Source of the DNA: Bradyrhizobium sp. B124
GTDB taxonomy: Bacteria > Pseudomonadota > Alphaproteobacteria > Rhizobiales > Xanthobacteraceae
Direction of reading: 5' to 3'
Length of the DNA stretch: 64,000 nt
Assembly: GCF_038967635.1 (NCBI RefSeq)
Contig: NZ_CP152413.1
Location: 2,666,001 to 2,730,000, forward strand
A program made the position numbers and the translations under genes. The notes below the pieces were generated by a model that saw only the letters and a program-made list of their open reading frames with translations, was not told the DNA's origin and made no database searches. Shown piece by piece: positions 42,951 to 50,156 of this stretch. Each line of letters opens with the position of its first letter. Position 1 is the stretch's first letter.

Positions 42951-44236
42951 CGCGACACCGCCGAAATCAGCGTATCGAACATCTTGTTGACGGTAGTGAT
43001 CACCTGTGACGCCGCCGAATAGGCTTGCTGCGCCGAGATCATGTTGGAGAACTGCCCGCTGGTGTCGGTGGTGCTCGATTCCAGCTCGCTGCCGTAGATC
43101 GTGCCGGCACCGTTGGCCCCCGAGGTCTGCAGCGTGGCGTTGCCGGAGGCTGCCGTCGCGGAGTACAAGCCGTCGCTGGCCGCGCTCAATCCGTTGGGCT
43201 CGCTGAAAGTCGCGACCGCGATCTTGTAGATCGCGATCGTCTGCCCGTTGGAGTAGGTTGCGTCGACCACGCCGCCCTTGCCGATCGCGATGCTGCTCAG
43301 CTTGCCGTAAGGCAGGCCGTCCGAGGTGATGCTGGTGAGATCGACGGAGGGCGTGGTCTGCCCCGACGAATATTGCGTCAGGCCGTCGGTCTTGCCGGCC
43401 GTACCGAGATTGAGCGTGATGGCCGTACCATTGGCGGTAGAGCTATCGGCCGCGCCGTCCTTCCAGCCGGTCACCGAGATGGTCGGCGGACTCGGCACCG
43501 TTGAGGCGAGCGAGCCGTCGGGATTGAAGGTGATTGCCACCGTATCGGTGATCGCGTTGGCGCTCGCCGTGCTGGAGTCCGACGCGAGCTTCGGCTGCTC
43601 GAAGCTGGCCTGCCAGGCATTGTCGGCGGTCTTTTTCCAATCGATCTGGATCGTGCTCGCCGTACCAAGCGAGTCGTAGACCGTCATCGAGCTGTTGAAC
43701 GTCGCGCCGATCGCAGCATCGGCCGGCAGGTTCGCCGCGACGGTGGTCTTGGTGGTGGCGCTGCCGCTGGTCGAGGCCACCTGCGTGTTGATCGGCCCAA
43801 GGCTCGCGGCCGACGCATTGCCGAGGATGTTGCCTTGCGCGTCGGTCCGCCAGCCCTCGAGGTAGTTGCCGTTGTTGACGAGATAGCCCGAGTTGTCGGT
43901 GGTGAACGCACCGTTGCGCGTATAGGAGGTGGTGCCGCCGGTCGTCGCATTGGTGGTGACGAAGAAGCCGCTGCCCTGGATCGCAACGTCGGTGGCGTTG
44001 GTGGTCGCGGCCAGCAATCCCTGCTGGCTGATGTTGGCGCGGCCGGACACGTTGACGCCGCCGGACGTGTACGAGGTGGCGCTGTTCGACGCCGTCACAA
44101 GATCTTCGAACATCGCCGACGTGGTCTTGTAGCCCGTGGTATCGGCGTTCGAGATGTTGTCGGAAATCATTGCCAGCGACTGGCTCTGCGAATTGAGCGC
44201 CGAGATCGCCGAGGAAAGTGCACCAGTAAGACTCAT
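42947..44236 (-). CDS. flgE: Flagellar hook protein FlgE
   Basis: 429 residues from the ATG at 44236. The N-terminus SLTGALSSAISALNSQSQSL followed by ISDNISNADTTGYK is the flagellar rod/hook motif. The FlgE-type middle shows GSGFFVTTNATTGGTTSYTR and GAFTTDNSGYLVN, and the C-terminus SAQQAYSAASQVITTVNKMF is the matching coiled segment. It polymerises into the hook. The frame is open to 44299 but the motif starts at 44236. flgD lies 19 bases upstream. Confidence 0.93.
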   Translation of the reverse strand: MSLTGALSSAISALNSQSQSLAMISDNISNADTTGYKTTSAMFEDLVTASNSATSYTSGGVNVSGRANISQQGLLAATTNATDVAIQGSGFFVTTNATTGGTTSYTRNGAFTTDNSGYLVNNGNYLEGWRTDAQGNILGNASAASLGPINTQVASTSGSATTKTTVAANLPADAAIGATFNSSMTVYDSLGTASTIQIDWKKTADNAWQASFEQPKLASDSSTASANAITDTVAITFNPDGSLASTVPSPPTISVTGWKDGAADSSTANGTAITLNLGTAGKTDGLTQYSSGQTTPSVDLTSITSDGLPYGKLSSIAIGKGGVVDATYSNGQTIAIYKIAVATFSEPNGLSAASDGLYSATAASGNATLQTSGANGAGTIYGSELESSTTDTSGQFSNMISAQQAYSAASQVITTVNKMFDTLISAVSR

Positions 44237-44255
44237 GATAATACTCCGGAAGCAA

Positions 44256-44927
44256 TCAGGACGTGACGCCGATGATGTTGGCGGCGCTGACGGGGACACC
44301 GTTCACGAGCAGCGAAGGTGTCGAGCCGGACGCATCGATCCCGGTCACCGTTCCAGTCATCGTGGTGTAGCTGAGCAGCGAGTTTCCGGCGGAGTCGGTC
44401 GCGGTCACCTGGATGGTGTACTGGCCGCCATTGCTGAGCTGGGTGCCGTTCGTGGTCTGGCCGTTCCAGGTGAAAGTGTTCGAGCCGGCGGTTCCGGTCC
44501 CCTTGCCGCTCCACACCGTGTTGCCCGAGGAATCCTGGATCGCGATCGCGACGTTGGAAGCGGCCGAAGTGAGCGAGTAGCCGAAGGTCGCCGAGCCGTT
44601 GGTCAGCTCCGCCGTGTTGGTCTTCGCCTCGACGGTGTGGCCGATATAGTTGACCGAGTTGAGCGTCACGAGGCTCGAGAACGAGCTCGCCAGCGACGTC
44701 ATGCTGGCGTTGGTCGACTGCTGCTCGGTGAAGTTCGCGTAAGAGGTGAGCTGATTGATGAAGTCGGTCGTGCTGGTGGCGTTCAGCGGATCCTGGTTTT
44801 GCAGTTCGCTGACGAGCAGGTTGAGGAAATCGGTCGAGCTCATCCCCATCGACGCGCTGGTTGACGAACTCGACGACGAGCTCGAGGCGGCGGAGGCTGC
44901 AGCAGAGGTTGCCGAGGAAACGGTCAT
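44256..44927 (-). CDS. flgD: Hook cap protein FlgD
   Basis: 223 residues from the ATG at 44927. The N-terminal Ser/Ala-rich lead is followed by the FlgD motif SSTDFLNLLVSELQNQDPLN and FINQLTSYANFTEQQST, then a FlgD Ig-like/tudor domain (VNYIGHTVEAKTNTAEL, TFTWNGQTTNGTQLSNGGQY). It caps the growing hook and is lost on completion. The open frame reaches 45038 but upstream residues are not conserved-looking. It lies directly before flgE on the same strand. Confidence 0.93.
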   Translation of the reverse strand: MTVSSATSAAASAASSSSSSSSTSASMGMSSTDFLNLLVSELQNQDPLNATSTTDFINQLTSYANFTEQQSTNASMTSLASSFSSLVTLNSVNYIGHTVEAKTNTAELTNGSATFGYSLTSAASNVAIAIQDSSGNTVWSGKGTGTAGSNTFTWNGQTTNGTQLSNGGQYTIQVTATDSAGNSLLSYTTMTGTVTGIDASGSTPSLLVNGVPVSAANIIGVTS

Positions 44928-45152
44928 GACAAGGCTCTCTTCGTCGCGGGCTAGGCGACGGAACGCGGTGAAACATTGGGATCGTGAAGTCGTTCGCAGA
45001 TAGAACGGATGACGCGGCGATTTCAGGCGCGGATTCATCCGCCCGGAATCACTTGATTAATCGGCAGAATTTGCCGATCGGCCGCGGCCCCGCAGCACGC
45101 AAACGCGCCCGCCGCGGAAGGGCGCGTTGCGTTGCAAAAGAATGCGGAGGGC

Positions 45153-45683
45153 TTAGAGCGAGAGGCTGATTGGCAGATCCGGCTCGTCGAGCATCAATGC
45201 CGGCGGCGCCAGCGCGGGCAGCAGGCAGAGGGCCAGCAACAGCGCAGGCAGCACCTTGCCTTGCTGTGCGGACTCGCCTTGAGCCTGCGCATCGTTCGGC
45301 TGCTCCTCGGGTGCGGCCGGCTCCGAGGCCGGCTCTTGGGGCAGTTCCTGCTGGGGCAGTTTCGCCGCAGCGGTCACGATGCGGTCGAGAAGGCCCTTGG
45401 GTGCGCGGACCGGCGGCGCCGTGAGCGCCCGGCGTACCGCGCTCGCCTCCTCATAGAGCGTCCGCGCCTCGACCGAGGATGCGAGCAGCTGGACGGCGGC
45501 AAGACGTTGATCATCGGGCCAGCGGGACAGATCCTCCCCCAGCCGGTCGATCAGGTCTTCGAATGTCGCAACGTCCATCCCGCGCACAGATCCAGCCTCG
45601 TCGCCAAGGCTGTCATAAAGCATTCGCGGGACGGCGGAAATCAATTTCCGCCGCCGTAGCGTCAGGTCCAGCATGGTGCTCAC
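45153..45683 (-). CDS. Unknown protein with C-terminal membrane helix
   Basis: 176 residues from a GTG at 45683 (an ATG at 45674 would remove three). The N-terminal half has FEDLIDRLGEDLSRWPDDQR, a DLSRWP motif found in many unnamed alphaproteobacterial proteins that resemble anti-sigma factors, then a Glu/Pro/Ala-rich linker (PQQELPQEPASEPAAPEEQP) and one hydrophobic helix near the end (VLPALLLALCLLPALAPP). The ECF-type sigma factor of this cluster lies 3.3 kb away, so an anti-sigma role is only a guess. It stands between fliS and flgD. Confidence 0.65.
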   Translation of the reverse strand: MSTMLDLTLRRRKLISAVPRMLYDSLGDEAGSVRGMDVATFEDLIDRLGEDLSRWPDDQRLAAVQLLASSVEARTLYEEASAVRRALTAPPVRAPKGLLDRIVTAAAKLPQQELPQEPASEPAAPEEQPNDAQAQGESAQQGKVLPALLLALCLLPALAPPALMLDEPDLPISLSL

Positions 45684-45768
45684 CGAGCGGCCTTTTTCCC
45701 GACAGGACGCCCGCCCGAGCGCCTTGCCCGTTCCCGGCGAAACGGAGTTCGCCGGCCGATTCGCCCGC

Positions 45769-46212
45769 TCAGCGGCCGGCGGCTGATTCGAGCGTCTTGT
45801 CGAGCGTCCTGGCCTTGGCGGCCTTGCCGGCGGTCGCCTCGACGAACTTCCAGGCGTCGCGGAGTTCCGTCAGGCTGGCAATGATGCGCCGGAAATTCTC
45901 CCTGGCGTGCGGCCGACCGTAGGAGCGGAGGCACGCCATGATCAGGGCGTTGTAGGTCCGGAACAGGCGATCGGCCATCGCGCCACCGCGGGTGACGTCG
46001 AGATGGTGGCTCAATCCGCGCAGGATCGCGGTCGCCCGCGTCAGATAGGTGTGCCCTTCCTCGAAGCGCTTCGCCTCGTGCGCATCCAGCGCCTTCTGCA
46101 GCAACGTGATGGCGCCGTCGCACAGCATCACCACCGCCTTCAGCGGTGGGACCGCCACCGCGGCGGAACGATAGGCGTTGTTGGCGAGGTAGGCCGTAGC
46201 ATTCTGTGTCAT
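45769..46212 (-). CDS. fliS: Flagellin export chaperone FliS
   Basis: 147 residues with the FliS start pattern AYLANNAYRSAAVAVPPLKA and the helix VVMLCDGAITLLQKALDAHE. FliS binds flagellin C-termini in the cytosol and prevents early assembly. Its ATG overlaps the fliD stop by one base (TAATG), a strong coupling signal. The length is normal for the family. A conserved DAWKFVEATAGK segment is at the C-terminus. Confidence 0.92.
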   Translation of the reverse strand: MTQNATAYLANNAYRSAAVAVPPLKAVVMLCDGAITLLQKALDAHEAKRFEEGHTYLTRATAILRGLSHHLDVTRGGAMADRLFRTYNALIMACLRSYGRPHARENFRRIIASLTELRDAWKFVEATAGKAAKARTLDKTLESAAGR

Positions 46213-47918
46213 TATTTACTCGATGATGCGTTCAGGAGGGCACTCAGGTAGCCCAGCGTGCTGTTCGCGCTTTCGATGGCGGCCTGATAATTGGCGTATT
46301 GAAGCTGCAGCTGCGCCTTGAACGTCGCCGCATTGCTCTGGATGTCGCTGACCTGGGACTGCAGATCGGTATCGCGCGACTGCAGGTTGGTGATCATGGT
46401 CTGTAGCTGACCGCTGGTCCCGGAGTTGGTTTGCGCGAGCTGATAGAGTTGTGCCGCAAGCCCGGACGATGACGTCACGGTGATTGATTGCGAGGTCGAG
46501 CCGGTGTAGGTGAATGCCATGCCGGCGTAGATCGTGCCCGAATTGCCGATGATGGTGTTGCCGACCACCGAAAAGCCGGAACTGTCGCCGCCGACCGAGG
46601 CACCAGTCAGCGTGCCGGTCGAATCCACCGTCACATCGAGCGTGAACGATTGCGGCGACGTGCCGGTGTTGACGACGTTGAGCTGGCTGGACGAGGTCGT
46701 CGTCTGCGCGGAGAGCAGCTTGGTGACGCCGGCCAGATTTTGCGTCAGCACGGTCGACAGCGTACCGGTATCGAGCTGCAGCTCATTGTTCTGGTTGAAC
46801 GACAGGCCGAGGTCGGCCATCGTCATGCCGCCGACGGAGCCGCTGAGCACCTGCTGAAGCTGGGTCATGATATCGCGCATCGTGCTGTCGCCGAACAGCA
46901 CCGCGCTCGATGCGGCGGTGCCGTCGGAATTCTGCGCGGACTGCGCGATCACCTGGTCGCGAAACGCGTTGTAGTTGGTCACGAAGGTCTGCAGCGCTGA
47001 CGTGATCTGGCTGGTGTCGGTCGAGATGCTGATGTTCAGGCTGGTGCCGCTCGGCGTCGGCTGCAGCAAATCGAACGTGACGCCCGAGAGCACGTCTGAA
47101 ATATCGTTGGTGTTGCGGGTGAGCGCGATGCCGTCGAGGGTGAATTCCGCGGATTGCGCCTTCTGCAAGACGTCGGTGAACGCCCCCGAAGTGTCGGTGA
47201 CGCCGAGCTTATTCAGGATGTCGTCGCCGGATGTCGATGAATAGGTGATGTTTGCAGCGTCCTGGGTCCCCGTCAGCACCATCTCATAGGACCCGCCCGA
47301 CACCTGGACGATGGAGGCCTGGACATTGGTCGCCGAGGTCTGGGCGTTGATGGTGTCGACGATATCCTGCATCGACATGCCGCTGGTGATCGAGATCGCC
47401 GTGCTGCTGCCGCCGGCGAGGCCCAGCGAAAACGTCCCGGAATAGCCGAGTGCGGTCGAACTGCTCGACTGCGAAGTGCCGATCACCTTCTGCGCTGTTG
47501 CGAGCTGCGTGATCTGTAGCGCGTGATCGCCCGTCGCCGAGCCGCTGTTGACGCTCATCGACAGCGCCGAGGAGGCACTGACGTCGCCGGTGGACGAAAT
47601 CGTCGCCGAACGTGTGGCGAACGCGTTGGTGGCGATCGAGTTGATAATCGACGAGCTGAGCGACGACAGCCCGGTTGCCAGCGTCGACAGCTCGGTCTGC
47701 AGCGACTGGTAGGCGGTGACCTTGGCCTGGTTCGCGGTAATCTTGGTGGTGATCGTGGTCGCCGCCGTGAGTTTGGCGTTGACTTCGGCATCGATCAGGG
47801 CAGTCCAGTCGATACTGGCCGAATTGGTCGTGCCGGTCGTGGTCACCATGCTGGCAGAGCTGGCGGAACTCGACGATGTCGCGCCTGATGTGCCCGAGGT
47901 GGCGCTGCTAACCGTCAT
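46212..47918 (-). CDS. fliD: Flagellar filament cap protein FliD
   Basis: 568 residues. The N-terminus has SIDWTALIDAEVNAKLTAAT and KITANQAKVTAYQSLQTELS, as in FliD; the middle repeats Ser/Thr/Gly-rich stretches (TQDAANITYSSTSGDDILNK, LDGIALTRNTNDISDVLSGV); the C-terminus is the coiled QLQLQYANYQAAIESANSTL followed by LGYLSALLNAS. It caps the filament and guides flagellin assembly. It sits between flagellin and fliS on the same strand, the order seen in many bacteria. Confidence 0.93.
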   Translation of the reverse strand: MTVSSATSGTSGATSSSSASSASMVTTTGTTNSASIDWTALIDAEVNAKLTAATTITTKITANQAKVTAYQSLQTELSTLATGLSSLSSSIINSIATNAFATRSATISSTGDVSASSALSMSVNSGSATGDHALQITQLATAQKVIGTSQSSSSTALGYSGTFSLGLAGGSSTAISITSGMSMQDIVDTINAQTSATNVQASIVQVSGGSYEMVLTGTQDAANITYSSTSGDDILNKLGVTDTSGAFTDVLQKAQSAEFTLDGIALTRNTNDISDVLSGVTFDLLQPTPSGTSLNISISTDTSQITSALQTFVTNYNAFRDQVIAQSAQNSDGTAASSAVLFGDSTMRDIMTQLQQVLSGSVGGMTMADLGLSFNQNNELQLDTGTLSTVLTQNLAGVTKLLSAQTTTSSSQLNVVNTGTSPQSFTLDVTVDSTGTLTGASVGGDSSGFSVVGNTIIGNSGTIYAGMAFTYTGSTSQSITVTSSSGLAAQLYQLAQTNSGTSGQLQTMITNLQSRDTDLQSQVSDIQSNAATFKAQLQLQYANYQAAIESANSTLGYLSALLNASSSK

Positions 47919-47942
47919 GTCGACACCTCCGCCGTCGTGAGA

Positions 47943-47969
47943 ATCGGGCCGGCACGATACCGGCCCGAT
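47943..47969. terminator. Perfect 10-bp hairpin after the flagellin gene
   Basis: ATCGGGCCGG at 47943-47952 pairs with CCGGCCCGAT at 47960-47969 around a 7-base loop, starting 12 bases after the flagellin stop. No T-run follows on the minus strand. It could lower read-through into fliD and so keep the cap protein far below flagellin, or protect the flagellin message. Confidence 0.65.
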
Positions 47970-47981
47970 CTATCGTTCGAA

Positions 47982-48806
47982 TTAGCCGAGCAGCTTGAGC
48001 AGGTACTGCGGCATCTGGTTGGCGGCGGTTTCCGCCGACACCGCGGCTTGGGTCTTCACTTCGGCCGACGACAGCGTCGCCTGCTCGGAAGCGATATCGA
48101 CGTCCTTGATCGCCGAATTGGCGGACTGCAGGTTCTGGGTCTGAGTCGAGATCGAGTCGGCGCTGAAGTTGAAGCGCGATTCCTGGGCACCGATCTCTGC
48201 GCGGGCGGACGACACGGTGTCGATCGCGCTGTCGAGGGCCGACATCGCACTGGTGGCGCTGGACAGGCTGGAGACGTCGAGCGAGGTCACGCCGAGCGAG
48301 GATGCCGTCAGGCTGGTCAGGGTGATCGTGATGGTGTCGGCCGAGGTCGAGCCGACCAGCACCGAGACGCCGGAGGAGAACACGCTCGAACCGTCGAGCA
48401 GGCTCTGGCTGCTGTAGCGGGTGCCGGAGGCGATCGAGTCGATTTCGCCCTTGAGCTGCGTGAATTCCGAGTTGATGTAGGCGCGGCTGGAGTCAGCCAC
48501 GGTGCCGGAGGCGGACTCCGAGGCCAACGACTTCATGCGGGCCAGGATGTCCGAGATGTTGGACGCGCCGCCGTCGGCGGTCTGCAGGATCGAGGTCGCC
48601 TGCGCCGCGTTGGTGGCAGCCTGCTGCAGCGTCGTGATGTCGGAGGAAATGCGGGTCGAGATCGCGAGGCCGGCCGCGTCGTCGGAAGCGGAAGTGATGC
48701 GCGAGCCGCTCGACAGCTTCGACAGCGCGCTGGTTTCCTGCTGCGAGTTGATGTTGAGGTAGCGGACCGCGGAGTTGGCGGCTGTGTTGGTGGAAATTGC
48801 GGGCAT
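47982..48806 (-). CDS. Flagellin
   Basis: 274 residues, the short flagellin type. The N-terminal D0/D1 helices read STNTAANSAVRYLNINSQQE then KLSSGSRITSASDDAAGLAI and TTLQQAATNAAQATSILQTA, and the C-terminus is SADSISTQTQNLQSANSAIK with EQATLSSAEVKTQAAVSAET, both strongly conserved. The variable centre is small and rich in Ser/Thr, which are possible O-glycan sites. AGGAG precedes the ATG. By size it fits the lateral-type flagellins of Bradyrhizobium rather than the long subpolar ones, but I cannot prove which system this is. Confidence 0.95.
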   Translation of the reverse strand: MPAISTNTAANSAVRYLNINSQQETSALSKLSSGSRITSASDDAAGLAISTRISSDITTLQQAATNAAQATSILQTADGGASNISDILARMKSLASESASGTVADSSRAYINSEFTQLKGEIDSIASGTRYSSQSLLDGSSVFSSGVSVLVGSTSADTITITLTSLTASSLGVTSLDVSSLSSATSAMSALDSAIDTVSSARAEIGAQESRFNFSADSISTQTQNLQSANSAIKDVDIASEQATLSSAEVKTQAAVSAETAANQMPQYLLKLLG

Positions 48807-48946
48807 GATTAGCTCCTGTGCTGATGGGGCATGGCATGCCGCATCGTGAGAAAGTGAGGTGACGCGGATCCAGCCCCCGTCCGACCGATCAAACGGAGCG
48901 GCCGCCGGTGGTCAGGCGCGAAATCTTCAGAAGCCGAAATTTATGG

Positions 48947-49648
48947 TTAACAGTCGGTGAACGCACCGCGCAGGTCGCGCTCGTGCCGCTTGAGCAACTC
49001 GCGCAACTGTTGCCGCCCGCGCTTCAGCAGCGACTCGACCGCGGCCACGGTCGTATCCATCACCTCGGCGATCTCGCCGTTGCTCATGTTCTCGTGGTAG
49101 GAGAGGATCACCGCGACGCGCTGCTGCTCGGGCAGCCGCTGCATCGCGAGCTCCAGAAGATTGCCGATCTCGTTGCGCTCGATGACGGTAGAAGCGTCGA
49201 GCTGGGTGTCGGCGACCTCGGGCACGACATCGACATTCTCGGTGCGCGGCTTACGGCGCAGATCGATGCAGCGGTTGCTGACGACGCGATAAAGCCAGGT
49301 CGAGAACTTGGCGCGGCCATGTTGCCAGCGGCCGCGATGGGTCCAGACCTTCAGCATGGTGTCCTGCACCACGTCTTCAGCATCTGCGGCGTTGCCGACG
49401 ATGCGCAGCGCGATCGCGTAGGCGCGATCGACATGGCGTTCGACGAGAGCACGAAACGCCGCCTCGTCGCCGGCGGCGAGGCGGTCGAGCAGCTCCTTGT
49501 CCTCGTCCTGGATCTCGACGGTGTCGAGTGGGCCTGCATCGGCAACGGTAGGGACGTTGCTCCAGGAAGCAGCCACTTCGACCGGCGCAGCCGCGGCCGC
49601 CGTGGCCTCCACCTCGACCGCTGCCATCACATCAAGCGCGTAACTCAT
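48947..49648 (-). CDS. ECF-like RNA polymerase sigma factor
   Basis: 233 residues from the ATG at 49648, which has GGAGAG six bases upstream (an ATG at 49687 would add 13). Region 2 is visible as AYAIALRIVGNAADAEDVVQ and KFSTWLYRVVSNRCIDLRRK; region 4 as LPEQQRVAVILSYHENMSNG followed by VESLLKRGRQQLRELL. The first 40 residues are Ala/Glu/Val-rich and unlike the family. It lies directly upstream of flagellin on the same strand. It may direct flagellar or surface genes, though regulation of unrelated stress genes is also possible. Confidence 0.9.
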   Translation of the reverse strand: MSYALDVMAAVEVEATAAAAAPVEVAASWSNVPTVADAGPLDTVEIQDEDKELLDRLAAGDEAAFRALVERHVDRAYAIALRIVGNAADAEDVVQDTMLKVWTHRGRWQHGRAKFSTWLYRVVSNRCIDLRRKPRTENVDVVPEVADTQLDASTVIERNEIGNLLELAMQRLPEQQRVAVILSYHENMSNGEIAEVMDTTVAAVESLLKRGRQQLRELLKRHERDLRGAFTDC

Positions 49649-50156
49649 CCGCCGCTCTCCAACCAACGCCGCAAGCACACATCGCATGCGGCTTCTGAGC
49701 GTTGAACGGAGGGGCCAGACAAACCAGGCGAACTTTTTTCGTTATTTTTCAAATTCTTAGCTGGATTGTTTTGCCGACCGCCCGGCAAAAGCTGCCGCTG
49801 CGCGGAGGCGCAGGGAAAAGTTCGACGGAATCTGGAGCAGTCGTTCAGCATCGCCTCGCATTCCCGCGGGAGAGTTCGTCGCGCCGGAAAGCGCTGTTGT
49901 CACATCAACTAACGCCACGCGAACACATGCATGCGCGGAGCATGCGAGTGATCCATCGCCGTTGGTCGCCATCTTGCATTCCACGGTTGCGACTAGGCAA
50001 TTTTTTCCGAATCACCATTTCGACGTTATCGGATTTTTTGAATCTGTCAGTCGCGAAGCGCGCGTTTTCGAATCTCGCATCAACTTTTTTGAATCATCGC
50101 GCCTGATTTGTCTCACGCAGGCGTTCAACGCATGAGGACTGGCGGGAATCTTGCGC
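49649..50156. promoter_or_regulatory. AT-rich divergent region with phased T-tracts and GAATC sites
   Basis: 508 bases without a gene, clearly richer in A+T than the rest. Near its right end four T-tracts (about 50001, 50034, 50066 and 50085) are each followed by GAATC at 50009, 50040, 50070 and 50091, at steps of 31, 30 and 21 bases, close to whole helical turns. GAATC is a GANTC site, the target of the CcrM methylase of alphaproteobacteria. More T-runs lie near 49735-49750. It separates the sigma factor gene from the HAD-domain gene and must hold the promoters of both. Confidence 0.6.
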
